A stretch of DNA of 39,358 nt, taken from the NCBI GenBank assembly GCA_902779865.1, contig CACZDG010000028.1:1-39358 (forward strand). Direction: 5' to 3'. This DNA is from an uncultured bacterium. Its GTDB lineage: Bacteria > Verrucomicrobiota > Kiritimatiellia > RFP12 > UBA1067. The translations under genes and the position numbers were made by a program. Position 1 is the first letter of the stretch. Each line of letters begins with the position of its first letter. This document shows, one piece after another, positions 7,515 to 15,466 of this stretch. The notes under the pieces were generated by a model, which saw nothing but the letters and a program-made list of their open reading frames with translations, did no database searches and was not told where the DNA came from.

Positions 7515-10500
7515 CTCCGCCGTACGCAGGGACAGGGCTTCATTACGCGAACACGGAACTGCATTGCGCGGGTGGTCCGGTGCAGAAATCACAGGGCGAA
7601 AAGGTGCTGGAGCCTCTACCAAACCTTCCAGTCTGGTGTAGTCCCGATGCCTGAAAAGGCGGCGGACGCCCTCCCGTCGCCGACGATCGGAATCAGCGAC
7701 GATGCTCGATCGCTCGTAGTAACGGTTCCGGCGGGATGTCTCGCGAGCATGAAGCTCGAGCTCGCCTACGACAACGCCACCGACGCGTCGAGCATGTACG
7801 TCCGCAACGACGCCGCCACGCGCTCCGCCTGGGCGAACGCGCGGACGCTGAGCGAGGCGGTCCCCGCCGCCGGCGTCACGTACACCGTGCCGCTCTCGGA
7901 ACTCGGCGTATCCGCCGACGCTTCGTTCCGGCTGTTCGCCAGTTCCACCGACATCGCGCTTCTCGACTATGTCGAGCAGAACGATTCCAGTTCCGGCCAT
8001 GACACGGGAATCCCCGACAACATCTGCTACGCAATCGAACTCGGCCAGTACTCGAAGGCGTGGAGCGGAACGAAGTATCCTGCAATCATAGGCACGCGGC
8101 AGCCAGGCGCTTCGGCCGGCTTTTCCCTGCAGCACAGCGGAAGGGCAGCTGGCGGATATTTCATGCAGCGCGTCAGCAACAAGTACACGTACACCAGGGA
8201 GCTTGCGCTGAGCACGTCGTCCATGAACACGTACGTGTTCACGAACCTGGTGTTCTCCCATAACGGGACGGTATATGGTCCGAATACCGGGGCGAGCACA
8301 TGGATGACGCCGCTTGGCACGACAGGGATGAACATGTGCATGGGGCGTTTCCCGGAGCAAGAGCCGACAATGGTTTATAAGTCGAGATGGTACTACCTCA
8401 GGCTTTACGGCAGCGACAGCGCCGCACTGCTCGACTACGTGCCGGCGAAGCGGAAGTCGGACGGCGTGGCCGGGTTCTACGACAGGGCGGCGGTGAAGTT
8501 CGTGACGCCGAGCGACGGAGGCGCGTTCGCGGGTGGCACGGTGACGAACGACGAGTTCACCGTCGCGGCGACCGCCGTCAGCGGCATCTGCTCGTTCCCG
8601 CGCCTCGCGCGCGTTCCGGCGGTGACGACGCTCGACACGTCAGACGGCGCGACGCTCACAATCGAGGTGCGCGCCGGACACGGTGCGGGTGCGAAGCTCT
8701 ACCTTGCGCACGACACCGTCGACAAGGGCGACGACATCTCCGACTGGGCCGGGAAACTTGAAGTCTGCCCCTCCATCCCCGCCGTCGGCGGCACGTTTGC
8801 CGTCGATCTCGCCGCGCAGGGACTGGGCACAGGGCGTATCTTCCGCGTGTTCATAGCAGACCGCTACACGGTTCTTGAACGTCTTCAGGTTAATTCGGAT
8901 GACGACGTGATCGACACCGGCGTTGCCGACACGCTCTGCGGCGGATTGGAGCTGGGCGCGTACTGCACGGGGTATTCTAGTAAATATGCCGCTTTGCTTG
9001 GAACCGGAACGGGCAGCGCCGCCGACAAATGCGGTTACCGCGTCTGCCTTGGCGGCAGCGCGACAAAGATCATGTTTGGCCAGTTTGTCAACAACCTGTA
9101 CACGTACAAGTTCGTCAATTTCACCGCGAACGTGCGCAATGTATTGAAGGCGGAGAACAATACCGTCACGCTTAACGGCGGTTCCGCCGTCAAGCCGGAA
9201 TCCGGAAACAAATCATCCTGGCGTACGTCCCCGCTCGGGCTGAGCGGCAAAACTGCATATCTCGGGCGAATCCCATCTGAGCCGAACTGCGTCTATGGCT
9301 GGTGGTATTACCTGAAGTTGAAGGGGGTAGATGGAAATCTGCTGCTAGACTACGTCCCCGTCAAGAGGTCGGACGGCACGGTGGGCTTCCTCGACCGTGT
9401 GAGCGCGAGCCTCGTCACCCCCATGGACGGCGGCGGCGCGCTCGTGGCGGGCGAAGAGATTGGCGACGAGGCGTACATCTGCGTTCCGCTGTCGGAGGCG
9501 ATGACGTGCGACGGCCAGATTCCCGTGAAGGCGGCGTGGATCGGCGGCACGAGCGGCGCGCTCGACAATCCCGCGAACTGGGCCTGCACGAACTTCCTCG
9601 GCGCGGCGCTTCCCGGCACGACGCTTCCCGTCGCGGACGTGACGGACGTCACCATCGGCGGCAACGTGTCGTTTGACTTCGCCGCGGCGTCGGACAGGCT
9701 CTGGCGCAACGCGACGCTTCTCGACTGCACGCTTGCGGACGCCTGCGACTGGCGCGGTTTCGGCGGAGGCTTCGCCCTTGACGGCACGATCGACCTTGCC
9801 GGAAACGCCCTGACGCTTGCGGGCGCTCCCGCCGGGGGGACGATCACCTCCTCCGCGTCCGGCGACCCCGCCGCGCTGCGCATCGTGGTTCCGGCGGGAG
9901 TTACGAACGAGAACATCGACTGCGCGATCACGGGCAACGTCAGGCTCTTCAAGGAGGGCGCGGGAATGCTTGTCGCGACGAAGTATCCGCAGACGTACTC
10001 CGGCGGGACCGACATCGTCGCAGGCACGCTGAAGGCCGGAATCCCCGGAGACATTAACAGGGTGAGCCAGAGCTCGTTCTTCGGGTCGTCGAATCTGACT
10101 CTTGACGTGCGACCAGATGGAACGCTCGATTCGGGCGGCACCTACTACTGGGGATATCACACCATAAATCTGCACGGCGGCACGCTGACGACTTCCGTGC
10201 AGCCGTCGAAATACTTCTTCAACCCGCGCATCCACCTCACGTCGGATTCCACGATTGAAGTGGTCTGCGGCTGCGACAACCAGACAGCCGTCCTGGATCT
10301 CGGCGGCCACACGCTGAACATTCACTTCCACAACGGCAACTGGATGGTTTTCACTTCTGTCGCGACGAACGGGAACATCGTCGCGACGGGGGACGGCATG
10401 ATGAATTTCTACAATGACAGCGCGATTACGTGCCCGACGGCCGCGTTCGACATAGAAGAAGGAGTTCGGTTCCATGTCAACTGCCCAAGCATCGTCATGG

Positions 10501-10766
10501 GGGACTTGATTGTGCGCACTTCGAACGTCACCTACAGTGGCAGTCATGCGGTCATGGTGAAAGGTCGTTTCACGCCCGCGGCGAATGCGACGGTGACGGT
10601 TGCCGTGGGCGGACGCGCGGTCGTTCCCAAAAGACTCGTATCGTGGACGACGGAGCCGGCCGGCGCGGACACGCTCAAGGTCCTGTGCGACCGTTCAGAC
10701 GTCAAGCTTGAAGTCCGCGCCGACGGCATCTACCGGAAGCGCGGCCTGATGATCATAGTCCGCTGA
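7503..10766 (+). CDS. large repeat-module surface-type protein, N-terminus probably lost
   Basis: Up to 1087 residues. Two related modules of about 300 residues lie in tandem (about 55-360 and 365-670). Each has an Ig/LamG-like pattern: TLTIEVRAG or SLVVTVPAG, a DTGI/DTGV stretch, YYLRLYG or YYLKLKG with LLDYVP, then RSDGTVGFLDR and VTPxDGG. The rest begins WIGGTSGALDNPANW and contains an autotransporter-associated strand motif (LFKEGAGMLVATKYPQTYSGG); it ends IYRKRGLMIIVR. Such modules occur in exported surface proteins of PVC bacteria, but no signal peptide is visible: residues 1-48 are Arg/Cys-rich and unlike the modules. Neither TTG 7503 nor ATG 7647 has an RBS, so the start is unreliable. 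It may be a 5'-truncated gene. Function unknown. Confidence 0.6.
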   Translation: MTANLRRTQGQGFITRTRNCIARVVRCRNHRAKRCWSLYQTFQSGVVPMPEKAADALPSPTIGISDDARSLVVTVPAGCLASMKLELAYDNATDASSMYVRNDAATRSAWANARTLSEAVPAAGVTYTVPLSELGVSADASFRLFASSTDIALLDYVEQNDSSSGHDTGIPDNICYAIELGQYSKAWSGTKYPAIIGTRQPGASAGFSLQHSGRAAGGYFMQRVSNKYTYTRELALSTSSMNTYVFTNLVFSHNGTVYGPNTGASTWMTPLGTTGMNMCMGRFPEQEPTMVYKSRWYYLRLYGSDSAALLDYVPAKRKSDGVAGFYDRAAVKFVTPSDGGAFAGGTVTNDEFTVAATAVSGICSFPRLARVPAVTTLDTSDGATLTIEVRAGHGAGAKLYLAHDTVDKGDDISDWAGKLEVCPSIPAVGGTFAVDLAAQGLGTGRIFRVFIADRYTVLERLQVNSDDDVIDTGVADTLCGGLELGAYCTGYSSKYAALLGTGTGSAADKCGYRVCLGGSATKIMFGQFVNNLYTYKFVNFTANVRNVLKAENNTVTLNGGSAVKPESGNKSSWRTSPLGLSGKTAYLGRIPSEPNCVYGWWYYLKLKGVDGNLLLDYVPVKRSDGTVGFLDRVSASLVTPMDGGGALVAGEEIGDEAYICVPLSEAMTCDGQIPVKAAWIGGTSGALDNPANWACTNFLGAALPGTTLPVADVTDVTIGGNVSFDFAAASDRLWRNATLLDCTLADACDWRGFGGGFALDGTIDLAGNALTLAGAPAGGTITSSASGDPAALRIVVPAGVTNENIDCAITGNVRLFKEGAGMLVATKYPQTYSGGTDIVAGTLKAGIPGDINRVSQSSFFGSSNLTLDVRPDGTLDSGGTYYWGYHTINLHGGTLTTSVQPSKYFFNPRIHLTSDSTIEVVCGCDNQTAVLDLGGHTLNIHFHNGNWMVFTSVATNGNIVATGDGMMNFYNDSAITCPTAAFDIEEGVRFHVNCPSIVMGDLIVRTSNVTYSGSHAVMVKGRFTPAANATVTVAVGGRAVVPKRLVSWTTEPAGADTLKVLCDRSDVKLEVRADGIYRKRGLMIIVR

Positions 10767-10937
10767 CATTGCGCAAGAATCATTTACAGGCAATAGGATA
10801 ATGAAGCGAAAAAGAATCTCCAGATTCTTTTTTAAGGCAAGAAAGAGTATCTTGAAGTTCTTTTGGAGGGCGGCAACAAGATTCCGCTGTGGCTGTTTGG
10901 TTTCATGTATTGACAGATTAGTGAAAGGATCGGGAAC
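10767..10937. other. spacer with terminator and a possible coding remnant
   Basis: It holds the terminator at 10810-10831. Downstream, the frame 10836-10916 reads like protein (KKEYLEVLLEGG, then KIPLWLFGFMY, stop) but has no start and is preceded by a stop. It may be the tail of a lost gene. I do not recognise it. Confidence 0.3.
10810..10833 (+). terminator. intrinsic terminator after the large repeat protein gene
   Basis: A 10-bp stem AAAAGAATCT / AGATTCTTTT with a two-base CC gap (effectively a small loop) is followed by further T residues. The A-run on the left arm could make it work in both directions. Confidence 0.7.
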
Positions 10938-11894
10938 GTGAAAAAGGTGTTATGTGGTGTTGCTGCAGTGCTGTGCGCGGCAATGGCGCAGTGTGAGTGG
11001 GTTAAGTACGAGGGGAACCCCGTCCTCGGCGACCCCGTTAAGCTAGGCACATGCTTCGACGTGAACGTGGTGAAGGGCAGGGATGCGAAGTTCGACATGT
11101 ACCTCTCGTGGCGTCCGAAGAAGTCCCTGGCCGTCTGCCACAGCGACGACGGGATACACTGGAGCGGGCCGGAGATCGTGCTGCGTCCCGATTCGACGTG
11201 TGGCTGGGAGGAGCTCGTCAACCGCGCGTGCGTCGTGCGGAAGGACGGCAAGTGGCACATGTGGTACACGGGCCAGGTGATGAAGGAGCGCACGAGCAGA
11301 ATCGGCTATGCTGTCTCGGACGACGGTCGAACGTTCCGCAAGGTGCGGAAGGAGCCGGTGATGATTGCGGAGGCCTCGTTTGAGCAGAAGAACGTGATGT
11401 GTCCGCACGTGATTTGGGACGCGAAGCGCGGCGTGTGGCGGATGTGGTACTCCGCCGGCGAGATGTACGAGCCGAACGTCAACTGCTACGCGGAGTCCAA
11501 GGACGGCATCAAGTGGGAGAAGTCTCCGCTCAATCCGGTCCTCGCAAAGGGGACGCGCGAATGGGAGCAGAACCGTGTCGGCGGCTGTGAGGTGCATCCT
11601 CTGCCGGACGGATCGTTCGTGATGTTCTACATCGGCTACAAGGACATCGACACGGCGTCCATCGGCGCGGCGGTGTCGAAGGACGGAATCTCGGGCTGGA
11701 GGCGTCTCAGGGCGAATCCGCTCGTCACGCCCACGCCCGGAACGTTCGACGCGTCGGCCTGCTACAAGCCGTCGGTGTACCGCGACGAGAAGAACAACCG
11801 TTGGATGCTCTGGTACAACGGGCGCTACCGCAACAAGGGCGAGTACATCGGCCTCGTGACGAAGAAGGGCCTTGACCTGGGTGAAGTCGAATAA
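10938..11894 (+). CDS. secreted five-bladed beta-propeller glycosidase-like protein
   Basis: A 318-residue protein with a signal peptide (MKKVLCGVAAVLCAAMAQCE). The body shows repeated propeller blades: SLAVCHSDDGIHWSGP, KWHMWYTGQ, RIGYAVSDDGRTF, VWRMWYSAGE, NCYAESKDGIKWEKS, SFVMFYIGY and RWMLWYNGRY. The SxDGxxW plus WxMWY pattern is typical of the GH43/GH32/GH130-type superfamily; I cannot fix the family from sequence alone. Acidic residues at blade starts are consistent with a glycosidase, but the catalytic set cannot be assigned. GTG is the start, with GAAAGGA (10922-10928) and GGGA upstream. It precedes a GH28 remnant, consistent with a former plant-polysaccharide locus. Confidence 0.75.
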   Translation: MKKVLCGVAAVLCAAMAQCEWVKYEGNPVLGDPVKLGTCFDVNVVKGRDAKFDMYLSWRPKKSLAVCHSDDGIHWSGPEIVLRPDSTCGWEELVNRACVVRKDGKWHMWYTGQVMKERTSRIGYAVSDDGRTFRKVRKEPVMIAEASFEQKNVMCPHVIWDAKRGVWRMWYSAGEMYEPNVNCYAESKDGIKWEKSPLNPVLAKGTREWEQNRVGGCEVHPLPDGSFVMFYIGYKDIDTASIGAAVSKDGISGWRRLRANPLVTPTPGTFDASACYKPSVYRDEKNNRWMLWYNGRYRNKGEYIGLVTKKGLDLGEVE

Positions 11895-11951
11895 CTATTT
11901 CAAGGCCCCGCATAATCGCATATTTCGGAGCGACTATGACAACTCCGCGTT

Positions 11952-12446
11952 TTGATGGCATCATTTCTTGTTGGGATGCAGGAGCCGCAGCTGTTCGTCA
12001 ACATCAAGATGGAAGGCTACATGACGCCCATCTTCATCCGGCACCACCACCGCCACGAGCCGAAGGGCAACAAGGTGAATACGTATCTGCGCAACATCCT
12101 CATCGAAAACGTGACGGGTTCGGCGGACGGACGCATCGCGTCGTCCATCACCGGCGTTCCGGCGAAGGGCGGTGCGGGCGTCCGCCGTCCGCGCAACATC
12201 ACCTTGCGCAACGTCACGCTCACGGTCCCCGGCGGCGGCACGGAGGCGGAGGCCAGGGCGTCCGTGCCGGAGAAGGACCGCGCGTACCCGGAGGCGTTCA
12301 TGTTCAACCAGATGGCGCTTCCCGCATACGGCTTTTATGTGCGCCATGCGGATAACGTTGTGTTCGACAATGTTGATGTCAGAACTGTGAAGCCAGACGC
12401 GCGCCCACGGCTTGTTGTCGAAGACGGCACGTTTGTCCAGAAGTAA
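11952..12446 (+). pseudogene. 5'-truncated GH28 polygalacturonase-like remnant
   Basis: The 164-codon frame matches only the C-terminal part of bacterial GH28 beta-helix proteins: LFVNIKMEGYMTPIFIR, NTYLRNILIENVTGS, SSITGVPAKG, RNITLRNVTLTVPGGGTEAEA, VPEKDRAYPEAFMFNQMALPAYGFYVRHADNV. The usual protein is 400-500 residues, and the catalytic Asp motifs (NTD, DD) of the central helix are absent. The first codons (MMASFLVGMQEP) do not look like the family and there is no signal peptide. No upstream remnant is visible in 11895-11951. The gene has been beheaded by a deletion; the remaining frame is still open, so the loss may be recent. Confidence 0.8.
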
Positions 12447-12516
12447 GCGTCCCACTAGCGGCCCGACTTTGGTGTAACGCCCACCTAAAATCGAAAATGC
12501 ACAGTTTGTCAAATGC

Positions 12517-12546
12517 TTGGCGGAACTGCGGAGATTTTGGTATAAT
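12517..12546 (+). promoter_or_regulatory. promoter placing the transcript start at the ATG (leaderless)
   Basis: TTGGCG (12517-12522), an 18-bp spacer and TATAAT (12541-12546) are followed by only 7 nt before the ATG at 12554. There is no Shine-Dalgarno. Transcription would start at or one base before the ATG. Confidence 0.6.
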
Positions 12547-12553
12547 ACGCGCC

Positions 12554-13918
12554 ATGCAAAAGATGACAAGACGGAACTTCATCGGTGCGGCGGCGGGGAC
12601 GTTTTTCATTCCCGCGCGCACCCTTTTCGGACAGGACCTTCCGCGCAGGCAGCTGCGCTTTGCCGTGGTGGGCTCTGGCGGCATCGGCGGGATGACCCGC
12701 ACGGAGCTGTGCAAGGCCGGCGCGACGGTGGCGGCTCTATGCGACGTCAACTCCAACGGCCTCGCCGGCGCGGCGAAGCGCTATCCCGGCATCCCCGCCT
12801 ACATGGACTGGCGCGAGCTTTTCAAGCACCACAAGGACTTCGACGCCGTGGCGATATGCACGCCCGACCACACTCACGCAATCATCGCGCTCCACGCGAT
12901 GCGCCTGGGCAAGCACGTCTATATCCAGAAGCCGCTGGCGCATTCCTACGAGGAATGCAGGATGCTCATGGCGGAGCAGAGGCGCACCGGCGTTGTGGCG
13001 CAGATGGGCAACCAGCACCACCCGCACGGCAAGGCGTTCAAGATACTGCTTGAAACCGGTTTGATCGGCGACGTGACGGAGGTGGTCTGCTGGACGGACC
13101 GTCCTGGCCGCTTCTGGAAGCCCGCGCCGAAGAGCTACCCCGCCAACGGCAAGTACGACCGCGGCTTCACCAAGGAGTCGTGGGACGTCTGGCTTGGGCC
13201 GGGGCCGGAGAATCCCTGTTCCCCGCTTCTCGCGCCGTTCGCGTGGCGCGGCTGGTGGGACTACGGCACCGGCGCGATTGGCGACATGGCGATCCACAAC
13301 GCCGACCCCGCGTTTGACATCCTCGGATGGGGCGCGCCCGTCGCGGTGAAGGGAACGTGCGACGAACCGGTCGTGGCGTCTTTCCCGGGGCGCGGGAAGA
13401 TTGAAATGACGTTCGCGCCCACGCCGAAGTGTCCGCGCACCGTGAAGTTCACGTGGATGAACGCCAGCCAGACGCCGCCGCTCCCCGCAGGCGTGCATCC
13501 CAACTACGCGTTTGGCGACAACGGCCTCATGTTCGTCGGCACGAAGGGTACGTTCAACGGAGTGGTGTGGGGCGGGAAGACGCCGATCGTCATCGCGGCG
13601 GCCGGCCATGCGTGGAACGACGAGACGAAGGCGATGCAGCGTGAGGGCATGAAGGTTCTGCGCGGCCTTGAGTACCACAACCACTACAGGGAGTTCGTGG
13701 ATGCGGCGAAGGACGGCAACCCCGAGGCGTGCGCCAGCAAGATGTCGTATGCTGCACCGTTCACGCAGGGCCTCCTCGTAGGCGCGATCGGCCTGCGCTT
13801 CCCCAACCGCGAGCTGCACTTCGACCCCGCTGCGGGGCGCTTCACTGACTGCCCCGAGGCGAACGAATTCCTGAAAGCGCCGTCGCGCGGCGCGTTCACG
13901 ATGAAGGACTTCGCGTGA
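12554..13918 (+). CDS. Tat-exported Gfo/Idh/MocA family oxidoreductase
   Basis: A 454-residue protein. It starts MQKMTRRNFIGAAAGTFFIP, a twin-arginine signal, so it is probably exported folded with its cofactor. The Rossmann motif VVGSGGIGGM is followed by AALCDVN, AICTPDHTHAIIALHAMRLGKHVYIQKPLAHS (read in parts), with the family EKP motif appearing as QKP, its Lys conserved, then GNQHHPHGKAFKILLETGLIGDVTEVVCWTDRP. Members are NAD(P)-dependent sugar oxidoreductases or redox-neutral glycosidases. The substrate is unknown, but the position between a GH28 remnant and a GH109-like gene suggests sugar processing outside the cytoplasm. ATG 12554 is chosen from the Tat motif and the promoter; an upstream ATG (12497) would lie before the promoter. 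Confidence 0.88.
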   Translation: MQKMTRRNFIGAAAGTFFIPARTLFGQDLPRRQLRFAVVGSGGIGGMTRTELCKAGATVAALCDVNSNGLAGAAKRYPGIPAYMDWRELFKHHKDFDAVAICTPDHTHAIIALHAMRLGKHVYIQKPLAHSYEECRMLMAEQRRTGVVAQMGNQHHPHGKAFKILLETGLIGDVTEVVCWTDRPGRFWKPAPKSYPANGKYDRGFTKESWDVWLGPGPENPCSPLLAPFAWRGWWDYGTGAIGDMAIHNADPAFDILGWGAPVAVKGTCDEPVVASFPGRGKIEMTFAPTPKCPRTVKFTWMNASQTPPLPAGVHPNYAFGDNGLMFVGTKGTFNGVVWGGKTPIVIAAAGHAWNDETKAMQREGMKVLRGLEYHNHYREFVDAAKDGNPEACASKMSYAAPFTQGLLVGAIGLRFPNRELHFDPAAGRFTDCPEANEFLKAPSRGAFTMKDFA

Positions 13919-13971
13919 ACGGCTGCGAGATTTCAAATCTAAACCAACAACCCCCAAAAGAAGGAGAGAAC

Positions 13972-15369
13972 ATGAACAGCAGAAGAGACTTCATCCGCAA
14001 CACCGTGTTGGCCGGGGCGGCTTGCTCGATGGCGAACGGACTGCGTGCGGACGCGGCGAAATCGACCGGCTCCGGCGGTGCACCGATGTTGGGTTTCAGG
14101 TGCAAGCCGATTGAGACCGTCCGCGTGGGCGTGGTGGGCCTCGGCTCTCGCGGCATGGGCATGATCAACCGCGTGAGCAGGCTCCCCGGCGTGGTGGTGG
14201 CGGCGGTGTGCGACATCCAGGACGCGAAGATCAACGCGGCAAAGAATTCGCTCGCGCGGCAGAAACGCGCCGAGCCGAAGGTCTATAAGGGTCCGGAGGC
14301 GTTCAGGGCGCTGTGCGATTCAGGCGACGTGGACGTGATCTACAACTCCACGCCGTGGCAGCTCCACGTGCCGGTGGCGCTCGCCGCGATGAACGGCGGC
14401 AAGCACGTACTCACCGAAGTCACTTCCGCGTTCACGGTGGAGGACTGCTGGAAGATGGTGGAGACGGCTGAGCAGCGCAAGGTCCACTGCATGCAGCTCG
14501 AGAACTGCATATACGGCGAGATCGAGATGCTCACGTTCAACCTCGTGCGGCAGGGCGTGCTCGGCGAGGTCATGCACGCGGAGGGCGCGTACAACCACGA
14601 CGGACGCCACATGGCGAACGATCTTTTCCCTGCCTACCAGTACTGGCGCTACGACTGGTACCGCGACCACGCCGGAAACCCGTATCCGACGCACGGGCTC
14701 GTGCCGCTTTGCCTCACGATGGACGTCAACCGCGGCGACCGCATGGACTACATCGTCTCCATCGACTCGAAGAACGCCGCTTTCGCCGACTTCATGGCGC
14801 ACGGCCTCCGCAAGGGCAACCCGCGCAAGGGCCAGACGCTCAAGGTCGGCGACGTGAACACGAGCCTTATCCGGACCGTGGGCGGCAAGACGATCATGCT
14901 CCAGCACACCGTCTCCGTGCCGCGTCCGTACTCGCGTCTCCAGCGGGTGCAGGGCACGCGTGGCATCATCGCTGACTACCCGTACCGCATCGCGCTCGAG
15001 GGCGACGGCAAGTACTACTACGGCAGCGGCGCGCACGCCTGGTGGGACGCGAAGCGCGCGGAGGAAATCCGCCAGAAGTACAAGCATCCGCTCTGGAAAA
15101 CAATTGGAGAGATTGCGAAGAAGTCGGGCGGGCACGGCGGAATGGACTACATCCAGGACGCGCGCTGGTCGTACTGTCTCCGCATGGGCCTTCCGCTCGA
15201 CACGAGCGTCTACGACCTCGCGACGACGAGCTGCCTCTGCGAGTTGACCGAGAAGAGCGCCACGAACCGTTCGCAGTCGCTGGACGTGCCGGACTTCACC
15301 CGTGGCGCGTGGAAGACTGCTCCGAAGATGGATGTGGTCGATATAGACCTCGCCCATTTCAAGATTTGA
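13972..15369 (+). CDS. GH109-like Tat-exported Gfo/Idh/MocA protein
   Basis: A 465-residue protein with a Tat signal (MNSRRDFIRNTVLAGAACSM) and strong resemblance to GH109 NAD-dependent alpha-N-acetylgalactosaminidases: RVGVVGLGSRGMGM, GKHVLTEVTSAFTVEDCWKMVE, CMQLENCIYGEIEM, RQGVLGEVMHAEGAYNHD, YPTHGLVPLCLTMDVNRGDRM, VGDVNTSLIRT, RPYSRLQRVQGTRG, GGHGGMDYIQDARWSYCLRMGLPLD and VPDFTRGAW. GH109 enzymes cleave by transient oxidation at C3 with bound NAD+. HGL and NTSLI segments typical of the family are present. The start has AAGGAG close upstream, within a 53-nt gap after the preceding gene, so the two are probably co-transcribed. A mucin-like or other GalNAc substrate is possible but unproven. 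Confidence 0.88.
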   Translation: MNSRRDFIRNTVLAGAACSMANGLRADAAKSTGSGGAPMLGFRCKPIETVRVGVVGLGSRGMGMINRVSRLPGVVVAAVCDIQDAKINAAKNSLARQKRAEPKVYKGPEAFRALCDSGDVDVIYNSTPWQLHVPVALAAMNGGKHVLTEVTSAFTVEDCWKMVETAEQRKVHCMQLENCIYGEIEMLTFNLVRQGVLGEVMHAEGAYNHDGRHMANDLFPAYQYWRYDWYRDHAGNPYPTHGLVPLCLTMDVNRGDRMDYIVSIDSKNAAFADFMAHGLRKGNPRKGQTLKVGDVNTSLIRTVGGKTIMLQHTVSVPRPYSRLQRVQGTRGIIADYPYRIALEGDGKYYYGSGAHAWWDAKRAEEIRQKYKHPLWKTIGEIAKKSGGHGGMDYIQDARWSYCLRMGLPLDTSVYDLATTSCLCELTEKSATNRSQSLDVPDFTRGAWKTAPKMDVVDIDLAHFKI

Positions 15370-15384
15370 GATTGCGGCCATTAT

Positions 15385-15442
15385 ACAGCAAGCGTACAAC
15401 AACAAGATTGCGCTGCCTTTCTTGCTGTTGTACGCTTGTTGT
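15385..15442. terminator. large inverted repeat between convergent genes
   Basis: Two 22-nt arms (15385-15406 and 15421-15442) pair at 20 of 22 positions around a 14-base loop. The arms contain the core TTGTACGCTTG. It lies between the stops of the GH109-like gene (+) and the radical SAM gene (-), so a bidirectional terminator is likely, although there is no T-run. A third copy of the arm sequence lies at 39026-39047. Confidence 0.65.
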
Positions 15443-15466
15443 CGGCGGCTTTCCCAGTCGGGGCTG

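Noticed and set aside
12737-13957. 406-codon minus-strand open frame
   Set aside because: Antisense to the Tat oxidoreductase gene, Arg-rich, no recognisable motif.
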